A stretch of DNA of 64,000 bases from Azonexus sp. (GCF_023150235.1 NZ_JAKLLH010000007.1:59817-123816), one strand, 5' to 3'. Positions 16,232 through 27,042 are shown, numbered from the stretch's first letter. A program made the numbers and translations. Notes: a model not told the origin generated them from the sequence alone.

Positions 16232-18889
16232 TTACATTGCCGTTCCCGGAGGGGCGCTGTCAACGTGGGGCGCGGTTCTCGGCAAAGGGGCGGATGGCGG
16301 AAGAAGATGCGCCGGCAGGTACATTTGCAGCCGCTTGAGGAGTTCGCCGATATCGACCGGCTTGGTCAGGAAATCGTCCATGCCGCAGGCCAGGCAGCGT
16401 TGCCGATCTTCCGCGAAGGCGCCGGCGGTGAGGGCGATGATCGGCAGGGATGGGCGTGCAGGGTCGCCGTCCCCTTTCCCTTCCCGCGTTCCGCTTTCCC
16501 AGGCACGAATCCGGCGCGTGGCTTCAAAACCGTCCAGGCGCGGCATCTGGCAGTCCATCAAGATCAGGTCGGGCTGCAGTTGCGCGCCGGTCAGTTGCTC
16601 GACGGCTTCCTGTCCATCGTGGGCGCAACTGACCCGGTAGCCGTGTTTGCCGAGCAGGCTCCTGACCACGGTGCGGTTGGTGGCATTGTCCTCGACGAGC
16701 AGGATGTGGGCCGCCTCGCCGGAAAGTGGCTGGCCGACACCGGCCGGCATCCTGGCGCCTGCCGACGGGGCTGCTGTTCCCGTCTCCTTGCCGTATCCAT
16801 CGGCAGCCAGGTCTTGATCGGGGCTGCGTGGCAGCTTGACCTCGAACCAGAAAGTCGATCCCCGTCCCGGTGTGCTGAGAACGCCGGCTTCGCCGCCCAT
16901 CAGTTCGGCAAGGCGCCGGACGATGGAAAGTCCCAGCCCGGTACCGCCGTATTTGCGCGTACTCGAGGCGTCGAGCTGGCTGAATGGCGAGAAAAGGCGC
17001 CCCAGAGCCTCGGGTGCGATACCGATGCCGGTATCGCTGACGGCAAAGCGCAGGCGTGCGTTGTCGCCCATGGCAGCGGGAGATTCGCTGGCTCGTAAGG
17101 TGATATGGCCGTGTTCGGTGAATTTGATGGCGTTGCTGACCAGGTTCGCGAGCATTTGCCGCAGGCGCGCGGCATCGCCGAGAAAATGTCCCGGAATTGG
17201 CCTGCTGTCACGGTCGACCGTGATTTCCAGGCCTTTTTGCCCGGCTGCCGCCGTGAATAGAGCCACGGTTTCCGTCAGCAGCGGCGGGATGCTCAGGATG
17301 CCGGGGTGCAGTTCCAGCTTGCCGGCTTCGACCTTGGAGAGATCGAGTATGTCGTTGAGCAGGCCCAGCAGGGTTTGTCCCGAAGAGAGAATGGTATGCA
17401 CGTATTCCTGCTGCTCCTCCCGCGTCAGATCGGGAAGTTGCAGGAGTTGCGCCATTCCGAGAATGCCGTTCATCGGTGTCCTGATTTCGTGCGACATGGT
17501 GGCCAGGAAGCGGCTCTTGGCCAGATTGGCCGCTTCCGCCGCCTGCTTGGCCGCGATCAGCTCGGCTTCCGCCTGCTTGCGCTCGCGGATGTCGCGGGCA
17601 GCGGCGTAGACGTAGGACTCGCCTTCCAGCTCGAAATGGCCGAGGCTGACCTCGACATCGATGAGGTCGCCTTCGCGGCTGCGATAGCGACTTTCAAAAC
17701 AGACCGGCGCATCGTTGCCGCTGGCTTCGAGGTACTGGCGGCGGATGGCCTCTTCGTCCCAGCGTACTTCCCAGTCGCCGATACCGTGCCGGATCAAGGC
17801 TTCGTGACGGTAGCCGAGCATGCGGCAGAAGCGGTCGTTGGCTTCGATCAGCTGGCCGTGCGCGTCGAGAATCTGGATGCCGTCGCCGGCACGCTGGAGG
17901 AAGACCCGGTTGCGCGTGCTTTCGCGCAGGGTGCGGCCAAGCGAGAGCAGCAGCAGACCCCCGCAGAGCAGGGAGAGCAGGAAAAATCCGCCGGCATAGA
18001 TGAGCGTCCGGCGCAGATCGTGGTGCCAGCCGCTGAGGTAGCTTTCGCTGCTGATGCCGGTGAGTACGTACATCGGGGCCTTTTCCAGGCGGCGCACGTT
18101 GATGATGCGTTCGAGTCGATCCGATGCCGTGGTGGTGTGGTAGCTGGCCTCGGTCACGCCGCGGGCGACCAGTTCGCGCAGCTCGCGCGAAACTTCCTGG
18201 CTGCCGACGCTGGCGGCAGGATTGCCGGGCAGTTGCGGGTGGCGGGCGATCAGCCCCAGGTCGGCATCGCGCAGGACAACCGCGCCGCCGGGTCCGGGAT
18301 CGAAGCGCGAGAGAAGATTCTGGAAATGCTCGATGGCGATGGGTGCCGAGATCACGCCGGCAAAGCGGCCGTCCGGCGTGTTGTAGCGGCGGGAAAAACC
18401 GACGATGGCCCGCTTTGCCACCCGGCCGATCCGTGGCTTGGAAATCTGCAGGCCAGCCATCGGATCCTTGCGAAGTCGCACAAAATAATCGCGGTCGGCC
18501 CAGCTGGCTTGATTTTTACGGTCGACGCCGCGACCGAGGAAAACTCGCCCTTCGGCATCGGCCACGCGCAGGGCCTCGACTTCGGGAAGACGGGAGAGCA
18601 GGCGTTCGAGATGCGCTTCGGCCTGCTTGGGCTGAATGCGCCCCCGGCGCAGCTGGTCCTCCAGCTCGTCGGCCACGCTGTGCAGCGCCAGGTCGATCTT
18701 GTCGATGCTGTTGGCGACACTCTGGTCGAGCGCCTGGTTGATGTTTTCCGTCGCGATCCGGGCGCTTTGTTCGTATTGCTCCCGCGCCTGTCGCAGCGAT
18801 GTCACCGAAAGCGCCATGACCAGGAGATTGGCCACCACCAGGGCCACGAATATCAGTTCGCGCAGGTAGCGGGGCGGGAGTTTGCGCAT
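16232..18889 (-). CDS. Cache-PAS hybrid sensor histidine kinase
   Basis: An 885-aa membrane kinase. Residues 10-30 and about 295-317 are membrane helices flanking a periplasmic double-Cache-type sensor (for example [15 protein letters not shown] and [11 protein letters not shown]). A PAS domain follows (about 325-440), then HisKA with [10 protein letters not shown] (His467), a HATPase domain with [16 protein letters not shown] and [10 protein letters not shown], and a C-terminal receiver ([19 protein letters not shown]). The start is placed at the ATG at 18889; the frame stays open to 19099, but that region is moaC in another frame. The gene contains a complete CACGGTCGACCGTG at 17209-17222. 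The ligand is unknown. Confidence 0.93.
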   Translation of the reverse strand: MRKLPPRYLRELIFVALVVANLLVMALSVTSLRQAREQYEQSARIATENINQALDQSVANSIDKIDLALHSVADELEDQLRRGRIQPKQAEAHLERLLSRLPEVEALRVADAEGRVFLGRGVDRKNQASWADRDYFVRLRKDPMAGLQISKPRIGRVAKRAIVGFSRRYNTPDGRFAGVISAPIAIEHFQNLLSRFDPGPGGAVVLRDADLGLIARHPQLPGNPAASVGSQEVSRELRELVARGVTEASYHTTTASDRLERIINVRRLEKAPMYVLTGISSESYLSGWHHDLRRTLIYAGGFFLLSLLCGGLLLLSLGRTLRESTRNRVFLQRAGDGIQILDAHGQLIEANDRFCRMLGYRHEALIRHGIGDWEVRWDEEAIRRQYLEASGNDAPVCFESRYRSREGDLIDVEVSLGHFELEGESYVYAAARDIRERKQAEAELIAAKQAAEAANLAKSRFLATMSHEIRTPMNGILGMAQLLQLPDLTREEQQEYVHTILSSGQTLLGLLNDILDLSKVEAGKLELHPGILSIPPLLTETVALFTAAAGQKGLEITVDRDSRPIPGHFLGDAARLRQMLANLVSNAIKFTEHGHITLRASESPAAMGDNARLRFAVSDTGIGIAPEALGRLFSPFSQLDASSTRKYGGTGLGLSIVRRLAELMGGEAGVLSTPGRGSTFWFEVKLPRSPDQDLAADGYGKETGTAAPSAGARMPAGVGQPLSGEAAHILLVEDNATNRTVVRSLLGKHGYRVSCAHDGQEAVEQLTGAQLQPDLILMDCQMPRLDGFEATRRIRAWESGTREGKGDGDPARPSLPIIALTAGAFAEDRQRCLACGMDDFLTKPVDIGELLKRLQMYLPAHLLPPSAPLPRTAPHVDSAPPGTAM
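17209..17222. repeat. CACGGTCGACCGTG palindrome inside kinase gene
   Basis: Full 14-bp palindrome (16 bp counting the flanking T and A) within the HATPase-encoding part of the hybrid kinase gene, where the minus strand reads TVDRD in frame. It is one of only two full copies inside coding sequence. Confidence 0.95.
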
Positions 18890-18909
18890 CGCGGGGTCCG
18901 GTGGATGGA

Positions 18910-19407
18910 TTAATCGTCGCCGGCCAGCCAATGACCTGACTTGCCGCCCTTTTTCTCGAGCAGGCGGACGTTTTCGATAACCATGCCGCGATCGACGGCC
19001 TTGCACATGTCGTAGATGGTGAGCAGGCCGAGTGTGGCCGCTGTCAGGGCCTCCATCTCGACGCCGGTGCGGGCAAGACACTCGGCGGTCACCTCGCAAT
19101 GGACACTGGCCATCGCTTCGTCGATCCGGAATTCGACCGCTACCCGGGTCAGCGCCAGGGGATGGCAGAGCGGAATCAGTTCGCCGCTACGCTTGGCTGC
19201 CTGAATGGCGGCGATCCGGGCAATGCCGAGGACGTCGCCTTTTTTGGCCGAGCCGTCGCGGATCAAGGCCAGGGTTGCCGGTTGCATGCGGATGCTGCCG
19301 CCGGCACGGGCAAGGCGGGAGGTTTCCGGCTTGCCGCCGACATCGACCATATGGGCCTGGCCACCGGCGTCGAAGTGGGTCAGGGGGGAGGTTGGGGTAT
19401 GGCTCAC
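18910..19407 (-). CDS. moaC: Cyclic pyranopterin monophosphate synthase
   Basis: A 165-aa MoaC, the second step of molybdenum cofactor synthesis. Visible signatures are [13 protein letters not shown] near the start, [49 protein letters not shown] with the conserved Asp/Lys pair, and [10 protein letters not shown] at the end. The length is normal. It is divergent from the M48 protease gene, with 64 bp between start codons, and 20 bp upstream of the kinase gene on the same strand. No other moa gene is nearby. Confidence 0.97.
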   Translation of the reverse strand: MSHTPTSPLTHFDAGGQAHMVDVGGKPETSRLARAGGSIRMQPATLALIRDGSAKKGDVLGIARIAAIQAAKRSGELIPLCHPLALTRVAVEFRIDEAMASVHCEVTAECLARTGVEMEALTAATLGLLTIYDMCKAVDRGMVIENVRLLEKKGGKSGHWLAGDD

Positions 19408-19471
19408 GTCGATTTACCTTTGTTTACCATCGGTGACAATGGCGGTTTTCAGGGTGGGGTATCATAGCACC

Positions 19472-20968
19472 ATGCCTCGTTTCCAACGTTTTCTCGCCCG
19501 CCCGCTGGCCGGACTGCCGAGCGTTTGTCTCGCCGTCTCCCTCATGTTCCCGCTGGCGCTCTGCTCGCCACCCTCCGCGTTTGGCATGGACGATCTGCCC
19601 GAACTCGGCGACATCGCCGGGAGCGAATTTTCGGTTGCGGCCGAGCGGCGGATCGGGCAGCAGATCATGCATGAAATCCGCTGGCGCGAACCGGCCTTTC
19701 TCGACGACCCCGACATCGAGGCTTATCTGAACCAGCTCGGCGGACGCTTGGCCGCCGTCGGTGCCGATCCGGGGACCGGTTTTTATTTTTTCGCCATCAG
19801 CGATCCCGCGATCAATGCCTTCGCCATGCCGGGCGGCTACATCGGAGTCCATACCGGGCTGATCCTGGCGGCGCAGAGCGAATCCGAGCTGGCCGGGGTC
19901 GTGGCGCATGAAATCGCGCACGTCACCCAGCGCCATATTGCTCGCCAGGTATTCCAGTCGAAGAAAATCGGCATGGCCTCGATGGTGGCGATGGGACTGG
20001 CGCTGCTCGCCGCGCGCTCGAACGGACAGGTGGCCGGCGCCGCGGCGGTGACTTCGCAGGCGGGGGCGATTTCGGCACAACTGGCCTTCTCGCGGGATTT
20101 CGAGCGGGAGTCGGATCGGGTCGGCTTCGACCTCCTGTCGCGTGCCGGTTTCGATCCGCGCGGCATGTCGGCCTTCTTCGAGCGCCTGCAGAAATCGGTG
20201 CGCCTCTACGAAAACAACGCCACGGCTTATCTGCGTACCCACCCGTTGAGCGGCGAACGGGTGACCGACATGCAGAATCGCGAGCTCCGGGCTGCCTACA
20301 GGCAGGTGCCGGACAGCCTCGATTTCCATCTGGTGCGAGCGCGCTTGCGCGCTCAGCTTGGCGTGCCGGCAGAAGCCGTGCGCGATTTCCAGAACCTGCT
20401 CGCCGAAGGCAAGTATGCCTCGCGGCCGGCAGCTCTTTACGGTCTGGCCCAGGCCCAATTGCGCTCGCGCAATTGGGCAGCGGCCGAAATCGCCCTGCGC
20501 GAGGCGCGTGCCGACCGCAACGGCAGCGCGATGATCGAACGCCTGTTTGCCGAGCTGCGGCTGGCGCAAGGCAATGTCGATGAGGGTTTGGCGATTTATC
20601 GTCGGGCGGCGGAACGTTTTCCCCGGCATCACGGACTGGTTTTCGGCTATGCGGCGGCGCTGCTGGCCTCCCGCCACTACCAGGATGCCCTGCGCTTTGT
20701 CGATGCCCAGCTCTCTTCCTTTCCCGACGAGGTCCGCCTCTATCGCCTGCGTGCCGAGAGCTATGCCGGTCTCGGGCGGCGGGCGCCGCAGCACCTGGCG
20801 CTGGCCGAGGCGGCGGCACTGCAGGGACAGACCCAGGCGGCCATCGAGCAGCTCAACCTGGCGCAGCGCGCCGGCGACGCCAATTTCTTCGAAAGCTCCA
20901 GTATCGATGCGCGTCTACGCGAGTTGAAGCAGCGGCGCGTCGAGGAAATGAAGGAAAAACGCAACTGA
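19472..20968 (+). CDS. M48 family metalloprotease with TPR repeats (BepA-like)
   Basis: A 498-aa periplasmic protease. It has an N-terminal signal peptide ending near SAFGMDD, the zinc motif HEIAH in SELAGVVAHEIAHVTQRHIARQ, the third-ligand helix FERESDRVGFDLL, and HPLSGERVTDM. The C-terminal half contains TPR-like helices (for example ALYGLAQAQLRSRNWAAAEIAL). The layout is that of BepA/YfgC, which assists or degrades beta-barrel assembly intermediates such as LptD. The ATG at 19472 gives the signal peptide directly; the frame is open back to 19205 over moaC. Confidence 0.92.
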   Translation: MPRFQRFLARPLAGLPSVCLAVSLMFPLALCSPPSAFGMDDLPELGDIAGSEFSVAAERRIGQQIMHEIRWREPAFLDDPDIEAYLNQLGGRLAAVGADPGTGFYFFAISDPAINAFAMPGGYIGVHTGLILAAQSESELAGVVAHEIAHVTQRHIARQVFQSKKIGMASMVAMGLALLAARSNGQVAGAAAVTSQAGAISAQLAFSRDFERESDRVGFDLLSRAGFDPRGMSAFFERLQKSVRLYENNATAYLRTHPLSGERVTDMQNRELRAAYRQVPDSLDFHLVRARLRAQLGVPAEAVRDFQNLLAEGKYASRPAALYGLAQAQLRSRNWAAAEIALREARADRNGSAMIERLFAELRLAQGNVDEGLAIYRRAAERFPRHHGLVFGYAAALLASRHYQDALRFVDAQLSSFPDEVRLYRLRAESYAGLGRRAPQHLALAEAAALQGQTQAAIEQLNLAQRAGDANFFESSSIDARLRELKQRRVEEMKEKRN

Positions 20969-21048
20969 GGCCGTGGCGCTCCGCTGCCGATGGGACGCTG
21001 GATTCACGGTAAAATGAGCGCCCGTTTTCCCCTGGAGTTGCCGCCACC

Positions 21049-21282
21049 ATGTATTTCGATCGCGATCTCGACGTCAAGGGCCTGAATTGCCCCTTGCCCA
21101 TCCTGCGCACCAAGAAGGCGCTGGCCGAGATGGATTCGGGACAGATACTGCGCGTGCAGACGACCGATCCGGGCTCGCTCAAGGATTTTCCCGCCTTCGC
21201 CCGGCAAACCGGCAACGAGCTGCTCGGGCAGGGGGAATCCGAGGAGGACCAGGCGCTGCTCTTTTTCCTCAAGCGCAAATAA
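21049..21282 (+). CDS. tusA: TusA family sulfurtransferase
   Basis: A 77-aa sulfur-carrier protein with the family signature CPLP: LDVKGLNCPLPILRTKKAL, the active cysteine being residue 14. It follows the BepA-like protease by 80 bp with its own GGAG-like ribosome-binding site. TusA proteins relay sulfur for tRNA thiolation, molybdenum cofactor or sulfur oxidation; soxYZ and moaC lie within 6 kb, but no direct link is shown. Confidence 0.92.
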   Translation: MYFDRDLDVKGLNCPLPILRTKKALAEMDSGQILRVQTTDPGSLKDFPAFARQTGNELLGQGESEEDQALLFFLKRK

Positions 21283-21467
21283 ACCTGAAAACCTTGGCCG
21301 CCTGCGGATGACGCGGATAGCGCAGACAAACGTGGGCTTTTCGGAGTTTTTTGAAAGTCGCCGCATCCCGCAGGGGGCGTGGTCAGCCAAGGGCTTGGGG
21401 AAATCCTCGCCCTCTGTGTTGAAACAGCTTTTTCCCGGATAAGCGGCAGGCTTCTTTCTTTTTCACC

Positions 21468-23273
21468 TTGATCGCCTTTTTTGAAGACAGGCGGGCGCCG
21501 GTTGGCGAGCCCGCCGCCTGGTTATTCGAGCGACTGCTGGTCAGCGACGAAATTCGCGATGCCGCCAGCCTCGCCATCGCCTTGGATGGTGTGGCGCAAG
21601 CAGGGGGCTGGTCGGTGCTGGCACTCGATTACGAACTCGGCTACCTGCTCGAACCGCACGCGGCACCGCTTGGCTGGCAGCCGCCGTCGGCGGCCGCCGC
21701 ACCGCTCGGTCGTGTCTGGCGGTTTGCCTCGGCGCGCTGCCTGAGCGCGGACGAGGCCGCAAGCTGGCTGGCCGAGCAGCTGGACGGCCGGCCAGTGGCC
21801 GGACTCGGCGGCTGGCAGCCGCAAATCGCGGAAAAAGACTATTTATCCACGGTCGACCGTGTCAAAGACTGGATTTCGGCCGGTGACTGCTACCAGGTCA
21901 ACCTGACTTTTCCGGTGACCGGCACCGTCTATGGTTCGCCGCTGGCGCTCTATGCCCGGCTGCGCCAGCGGCAGCCGGTGCGTTACGGCGGCTTTGTCGG
22001 CGAACTGGCGGGCGGAGGCGTCGGGAGTGAGGCGATCATCTCGTTGTCGCCCGAGCTGTTCATCGAGAAGCGCGGTCGGCGCCTGCTAACCCGGCCGATG
22101 AAAGGCACAGCAGCGCGCCACCTGCCACCCGAGACCTTGCGCGATTCGGTCAAGGACCGTGCCGAGAATCTGATGATCGTCGATCTGCTGCGCAACGATC
22201 TCGGGCGCGTTGCCGCCGCCGGCAGCGTCCGCGTCGAGCGGCTGTTCGAGGTCGAGGCTTATCCCAGTGTCTGGCAGATGGTGTCAGAGATTTCGGCCGA
22301 GCTGGCGCCGGGGGGCGAGGATTTGGGTGAGGAGTTTGCCACCTTGCTGCGCGCGGTTTTTCCCTGCGGCTCGATCACCGGCGCGCCGAAGATCCGCGCC
22401 ATGCAGATTGCCGGCGAACTCGAAGCCGCGCCGCGCGGCTTGTACACCGGCGCCCTTGGCTGGCGCTCGCCGGCAGACGATCTGCGCCTCAATGTCGCGA
22501 TCCGCACCCTTGCCGTCGGGGCTGATCGCCAGGCCCGTCTCGGGCTGGGTAGCGGCATCGTCGCTGATTCCGATCCGGCCGCCGAATGGCGCGAATGCCT
22601 GCTCAAGGGGGCGTTCGTGCACGCGGCCGACCCCGGTCTGCGCCTGATCGAGACCCTGCGTTTGAGCACTGGTAACTACCCGGCGCTGGCCGGGCATCTC
22701 GCCCGGCTGGCCGGTTCGGCGGCGTGGTTCGGCTTTGCCTGCGAGCTGCCAGCGGTGGTAGCCACCTTGCGCGAACTGGCGGCCGACAAGGCCATCGGCG
22801 ACTGGCGGGTGCGCTTGACCCTGGGCAAGGATGGTCGGCCGGAGGTCGCGGCCTTTCCGCTCCTGCCCGAGGCGGAGGGGCCGCGCCGCGCCTGGCTGGC
22901 CGCCGAAACGATTGATGCCGACGATCCCTTGCGTCGCCATAAAACCACCGAGCGCGGGCTTTACGACGCGGCGCTGCAGCGCATCGCCGGCGACCCGGCG
23001 CTGTTCGACGTGGTGTTTTTGAACCAGCGCGGCGAGCTGGCCGAAGGCGCGCGCAGCAATCTGTTCGTCGAACGCGACGGCATCCTGCTGACGCCGCCGC
23101 TGCGCAGCGGCGCCTTGCCCGGCGTCTTGCGCGGCGAATTGCTGGCCAGCGGCCGGGCGCGCGAGGCGGTGCTTTATCCGGCCGATCTGCGGGATGGCTT
23201 CTGGCTCGGCAATGCCTTGCGTGGGTTGCACCGGATCTCCACGCTGGAGGCCGAGCCCGGCTCGCTCGTCTGA
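21468..23273 (+). CDS. pabB: Fused aminodeoxychorismate synthase component I / 4-amino-4-deoxychorismate lyase
   Basis: A 601-aa bifunctional folate-synthesis enzyme. Residues 1 to about 390 are a chorismate-binding domain (CYQVNLTFPVTG, TRPMKGTAAR, DRAENLMIVDLLRNDLGR, FPCGSITGAPKIRAMQI, GLGSGIVADSDPAAEWREC). Residues 395-601 are a PLP fold-type IV lyase, PabC-like (KTTERGLYD, VVFLNQRGELAEGARSNLF). Together they convert chorismate plus ammonia to p-aminobenzoate. The first codon is a TTG at 21468 with no strong ribosome-binding site, so the start is less certain than the rest. A full CACGGTCGACCGTG lies inside the gene at 21848 and encodes STVDRV. Confidence 0.93.
   Translation: MIAFFEDRRAPVGEPAAWLFERLLVSDEIRDAASLAIALDGVAQAGGWSVLALDYELGYLLEPHAAPLGWQPPSAAAAPLGRVWRFASARCLSADEAASWLAEQLDGRPVAGLGGWQPQIAEKDYLSTVDRVKDWISAGDCYQVNLTFPVTGTVYGSPLALYARLRQRQPVRYGGFVGELAGGGVGSEAIISLSPELFIEKRGRRLLTRPMKGTAARHLPPETLRDSVKDRAENLMIVDLLRNDLGRVAAAGSVRVERLFEVEAYPSVWQMVSEISAELAPGGEDLGEEFATLLRAVFPCGSITGAPKIRAMQIAGELEAAPRGLYTGALGWRSPADDLRLNVAIRTLAVGADRQARLGLGSGIVADSDPAAEWRECLLKGAFVHAADPGLRLIETLRLSTGNYPALAGHLARLAGSAAWFGFACELPAVVATLRELAADKAIGDWRVRLTLGKDGRPEVAAFPLLPEAEGPRRAWLAAETIDADDPLRRHKTTERGLYDAALQRIAGDPALFDVVFLNQRGELAEGARSNLFVERDGILLTPPLRSGALPGVLRGELLASGRAREAVLYPADLRDGFWLGNALRGLHRISTLEAEPGSLV
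21848..21861. repeat. CACGGTCGACCGTG palindrome inside pabB
   Basis: Full 14-bp palindrome in coding sequence, preceded by TTAT to give TTATCCACGGTCGAC, the same extended left flank as the half-sites at 11906 and 59341. It encodes STVDRV at a position before the conserved CYQVNLTF block. Confidence 0.95.
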
Positions 23274-23276
23274 GGT

Positions 23277-23318
23277 TTTTCGGCAATTTTCACGGTCGAC
23301 CGTGAAAATCAGGCAAAA
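23277..23318. repeat. Intergenic palindrome between pabB-pabC and a convergent membrane-protein gene
   Basis: The core CACGGTCGACCGTG at 23291-23304 is extended to a perfect 24-bp palindrome (23286-23309). Outside it, a four-T run (23277-23280) faces a four-A run (23315-23318) across an unpaired stretch. The hairpin lacks a 3' T run, so it is not a standard intrinsic terminator. It lies between convergent gene ends. Confidence 0.85.
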
Positions 23319-23388
23319 CCCCGGCCTCGGAGCGTTCAAGCTGTCTCGGCATCGCTCTGGTTGTCACGAAAAACCTGCCGCAGAGAAA

Positions 23389-23444
23389 AGGGCGGGAACT
23401 TCGGGGTGAGAACTTCGGGGCGGGAACCTTGGGGCGGGAACCTC
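23389..23444. repeat. Four tandem 14-bp units
   Basis: Four consecutive units of the form GGGGYGGGAACYTY (first unit one base different) fill 23389-23444 in the spacer between the convergent pabB-pabC and 159-aa membrane-protein genes. The last unit can pair with CCCGCCC at 23452-23458. It is short and has no CRISPR-like spacers. Confidence 0.8.
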
Positions 23445-23480
23445 ACGGTAGCCCGCCCTGGGTATCTTGCTGCCTGGCTT

Positions 23481-23960
23481 CTATTTGCGCAGCTTGCGCA
23501 GGTAGAGCAGGCCGAGGCTGATCAGCGCGCCGACGATGGCGTAGAAGAAGACCTTGCCGCCGATTTCCTGGTACTCGACCAGAATCGGCGTTTCGTCATC
23601 GATCCGGTAACGTACCGTGGTCTGGAAATTCCAGGCCGAGGCCTTGGCTTCGACGCCGTTGGGCAGCTTCTTCCATTGCAGCGCGATCATCTCGTAGGCG
23701 GTTTCGCCGCTGGCGGTCGGCAGTTGCAGCGTCTTGACCTTGCCGGCGGCCTGAGCCGCCGCCAGCTTGCCGTAGGGTAGGGCGCAAACCTGGTCGTCGG
23801 CGCAGACCGCTGCTAGCGGGAATTCGGGCAGCCATTCGCCGCCCTTCTGCCACGGCCAGAGCATGAACAGGCCGAGGCCCCAGAGCCAGACCAGCACGCA
23901 GAAGACCATGAAGGCGCTGAAAATGGCCGAAAAGCGCTGGCTATGCTGAGGCGCGCTCAT
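23481..23960 (-). CDS. Hypothetical membrane protein downstream of valS
   Basis: A 159-aa protein with an N-terminal membrane helix (about residues 12-32, FMVFCVLVWLWGLGLFMLW), a periplasmic middle part containing two cysteines (CADDQVCALPYG), and a C-terminal helix (VFFYAIVGALISLGLLYL) followed by a basic tail. Its ATG at 23960 follows the valS stop by one base, so it is probably the last gene of the pepA-holC-DUF2486-valS transcript. I do not recognise a family. Confidence 0.7.
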   Translation of the reverse strand: MSAPQHSQRFSAIFSAFMVFCVLVWLWGLGLFMLWPWQKGGEWLPEFPLAAVCADDQVCALPYGKLAAAQAAGKVKTLQLPTASGETAYEMIALQWKKLPNGVEAKASAWNFQTTVRYRIDDETPILVEYQEIGGKVFFYAIVGALISLGLLYLRKLRK

Positions 23961-23961
23961 C

Positions 23962-26900
23962 TCAATGTCCGAGCTTGGCCAGTTGCAGCTTGAGCTGCTC
24001 CAGCGTTGCGCCGAAGTCGGCCACCCGCTGCTTTTCCTGCTCGACGACGGCAGCCGGCGCGCGGGCGACGAAGCCTTCGTTCGACAGCTTGCCCTGGGCG
24101 ATGGCAATCTGCTTTTCCAGCTTCTCGATTTCCTTCTTCAGGCGCTCACGCTCGGCGGCAACGTCGATTTCGACCTTGAGCATCAGGCGGGTTTCGCCGA
24201 CCACGGCCACCGGGGCGACCGCATCTTCCGGCATCTCGGCGACGATCTGGACTTCCGAAACCTTGGCCAGTGCTTGCAGGATCGGTGCGAACTCGACCAT
24301 TTCCTCGCCGCCACCGGCGACCAGCAGCGGCATCCGCTGCGCCGGTGAAACACCCATCTCGCCACGCAGGTTGCGGCAGGCGTAGGCCAGGGCTTTCAGG
24401 CGTTCGACCTTGGCTTCGGCGGCTTCGTCGATGCGGGCGAGGTTGGCGCTCGGGTAGCTGGCCTGCATCAGCGAAGCGTGCGTCTTGCGTCCGGCAATCG
24501 GGGCCACGGTCTGCCACAGTTCCTCGGTGATGAAGGGGATCAGCGGGTGGGCCAGGCGCAGGATGGTTTCCAGCGTCCGCACCAGGGTGCGGCGGGCGCC
24601 ACGCTGCTCGGCTGCGTCGCCGGTCTGGATTTCAACCTTGGCGATTTCCAGATACCAGTCGCAGAACTCGTCCCAGACGAACTTGTAGATCGCCTGCGCC
24701 AGCAGGTCGAAGCGGTAGTCGACGAAGTGCTGCTCGACTTCCTGTTCCAGCTTTTGCAGCAGGCTGACGATCCAGCGGTCGGCGAAGCTGAATTTCAGCT
24801 TTTTCTCACCGTCGACCGTGCATGCGCCGCCGCGACCCTGTTCGTGTTCGAGCGCCAGGTCGTGGCCTTCGACGTTCATCAGCACGAAGCGGGTGGCGTT
24901 CCACAACTTGTTGCAGAAGTTGCGGTAGCCGTCGCAGCGGCCCAGATCGAACTTGATGTCGCGGCCGGGGCTGGCGAGCGAGGCGAAGGTGAAGCGCAGC
25001 GCATCGGTGCCGAAGGCCGGGATGCCGTCCGGAAATTCCTTGCGCGTCTTCTTGGCGATGCTCTCGGCCTGTTTCGGATTCATCAGGCCGAAGGTGCGCT
25101 TCTCGACCAATGCGTCGATGCCGATGCCGTCGATCAGGTCGATCGGATCGAGCACGTTGCCCTTGGACTTGGACATCTTCTGGCCTTCGCCATCGCGGAT
25201 CAGGCCGTGCACATAGACGTGCTTGAACGGAATCTTGCCGGTGATGTGCTTGGTCATCATCACCATCCGGGCGACCCAGAAGAAGATGATGTCGAAGCCG
25301 GTGACCAGCACCGACGACGGCAGGTATTGCTGCAACATCTGGTTGGCGGCGTCTTCGGCCTCGTTGCCGGTCCAGTCGAGCGTCGAGAACGGCCACAGCG
25401 CGGACGAATACCAGGTGTCGAGGACGTCGGCATCGCGGTTGAGTCCTTGTGCTCTTAGTGACTCAATCGAATCGCGATTGTTTTGTATCTGCCTGTCCGC
25501 CGCAGGATCTTGCTGCGCTACGTTTTCAAGTGCCGCTAGGCGGCTATCCATTTTTTGGTTGAAGTTGGCAAGAGCCTCTTCTTCATCGTGAGCAACAAAA
25601 CAGCTGCCGTCCGCTGCATACCAGGCCGGAATTTGATGTCCCCACCACAGTTGTCGGGAGATGCACCAGTCCTGGATGTTGTTCAGCCACTGGTTGTAGG
25701 TATTGACCCAGTTTTCCGGGTAGAACTTGATCTCGCCGGAACGCACGACTTCGAGCGCCTTTTCGGTGATCGACTTGCAGTCCGAATTTGGCCCACTCGC
25801 TGGCTTGGACATGGCGACGAACCACTGATCGGTGAGCATCGGTTCGATCACGACGCCAGTGCGGTCGCCGCGCGGCACCTTGAGTTTGTGCTTGTCGACT
25901 TTGATCAGGAGGCCGGTGGTTTCGAGGTCGGCAACAATCGCTTTGCGCGCGTCGAAGCGATCCATCCCTTGATATTCTTCAGGAACCAAGCGATTGACTA
26001 GATCGTGGAGCGGTAGCTGTCGCCATAGGCAGAGCTGATCGTACAAATCAGCTTGCATTCCATTTTCATGACCGAGAGCGTCACGTGTCCAAAGGTCAAC
26101 AATTACATCGTCCCAGCGTTTGATTTCAGACAGCATGGTTCCATCAAGGGCCATCACAACCAAGGCGGGTAGATTGTGGCGATGTGCAACTTGATAGTCA
26201 TTGGGATCGTGCGCCGGCGTGACCTTGACGCAGCCGGTGCCGAATTCACGGTCGACGTAGGCGTCGGCGATGATCGGGATTTCGCGGCCGGTCAGCGGCA
26301 GCTTCACCATCTTGCCGATCATGTGCTGGTAACGCTCGTCTTCCGGATGGACCATCACGGCGGTGTCGCCGAGCATGGTTTCCGGCCGCGTCGTGGCGAC
26401 GACCAGGCTATCCGAGCCATCGGCCAGCGGATAGCGGATCTGCCACATGAAGCCGTCTTCTTCCTCCTGCACGACTTCGAGGTCGGAAACGGCGGTGTGC
26501 AGCTTCGGATCCCAGTTCACCAGGCGCTTGCCACGGTAGATCAGGCCTTCGTTGTAGAGGCGGACGAAGGTTTCGGTGACGACCTTGTTCAAGCCGGCGT
26601 CCATCGTGAAGCGCTCACGCGTCCAGTCCGGGCTGGTGCCCATGCGGCGCATCTGCTTGGTGATGGTGTTGCCCGAGTATTCCTTCCATTCCCAGACCTT
26701 TTCCAGGAACTTCTCGCGGCCAAGGTCGTGGCGGCTGATGCCCTGCGCGTCCAGCTGGCGTTCAACGACGATCTGCGTCGCGATGCCGGCGTGGTCGGTG
26801 CCCGGCTGCCACAGCGTGTTGTGACCCTTCATCCGGTAGTAGCGGGTCAGCGCGTCCATGATCGTCTGGTTGAAACCATGGCCCATGTGCAGGGTGCCGG

Positions 26901-27042
26901 TGACGTTGGGCGGCGGCAGCAGGATGCAGAAATTGTCCTGCTGGTTACGGTCGACGCCGGCGGCGAAGTAATTCTGGGCTTCCCACTCGGGGTACCAGCG
27001 ACGTTCGATGTCGGCCGGCTCGAAGGCTTTGGCGAGTTCCAT
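23962..27042 (-). CDS. valS: Valyl-tRNA synthetase
   Basis: A 1026-aa class Ia aminoacyl-tRNA synthetase. The HIGH motif is HMGH (52-55) and the KMSKS motif is in [13 protein letters not shown]. The CP1 editing domain, anticodon-binding domain and a C-terminal coiled coil ([20 protein letters not shown]) are present. Compared with typical proteobacterial ValRS (about 950 aa), this one appears to carry three extra segments near residues 281-338, 411-421 and 474-535; their DNA is visibly lower in GC than its flanks (see findings). The gene sits between the DUF2486-like gene and a small membrane-protein gene. Confidence 0.97.
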   Translation of the reverse strand: MELAKAFEPADIERRWYPEWEAQNYFAAGVDRNQQDNFCILLPPPNVTGTLHMGHGFNQTIMDALTRYYRMKGHNTLWQPGTDHAGIATQIVVERQLDAQGISRHDLGREKFLEKVWEWKEYSGNTITKQMRRMGTSPDWTRERFTMDAGLNKVVTETFVRLYNEGLIYRGKRLVNWDPKLHTAVSDLEVVQEEEDGFMWQIRYPLADGSDSLVVATTRPETMLGDTAVMVHPEDERYQHMIGKMVKLPLTGREIPIIADAYVDREFGTGCVKVTPAHDPNDYQVAHRHNLPALVVMALDGTMLSEIKRWDDVIVDLWTRDALGHENGMQADLYDQLCLWRQLPLHDLVNRLVPEEYQGMDRFDARKAIVADLETTGLLIKVDKHKLKVPRGDRTGVVIEPMLTDQWFVAMSKPASGPNSDCKSITEKALEVVRSGEIKFYPENWVNTYNQWLNNIQDWCISRQLWWGHQIPAWYAADGSCFVAHDEEEALANFNQKMDSRLAALENVAQQDPAADRQIQNNRDSIESLRAQGLNRDADVLDTWYSSALWPFSTLDWTGNEAEDAANQMLQQYLPSSVLVTGFDIIFFWVARMVMMTKHITGKIPFKHVYVHGLIRDGEGQKMSKSKGNVLDPIDLIDGIGIDALVEKRTFGLMNPKQAESIAKKTRKEFPDGIPAFGTDALRFTFASLASPGRDIKFDLGRCDGYRNFCNKLWNATRFVLMNVEGHDLALEHEQGRGGACTVDGEKKLKFSFADRWIVSLLQKLEQEVEQHFVDYRFDLLAQAIYKFVWDEFCDWYLEIAKVEIQTGDAAEQRGARRTLVRTLETILRLAHPLIPFITEELWQTVAPIAGRKTHASLMQASYPSANLARIDEAAEAKVERLKALAYACRNLRGEMGVSPAQRMPLLVAGGGEEMVEFAPILQALAKVSEVQIVAEMPEDAVAPVAVVGETRLMLKVEIDVAAERERLKKEIEKLEKQIAIAQGKLSNEGFVARAPAAVVEQEKQRVADFGATLEQLKLQLAKLGH

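Noticed and set aside
17306-18913. A 535-codon open frame on the plus strand opposite the Cache-PAS kinase
   Set aside because: Overlaps completely with a kinase gene carrying all expected motifs; the plus-strand product has no recognisable feature.
23389-23444. CRISPR-like array
   Set aside because: Four adjacent 14-bp units without spacers; no cas genes in the window.
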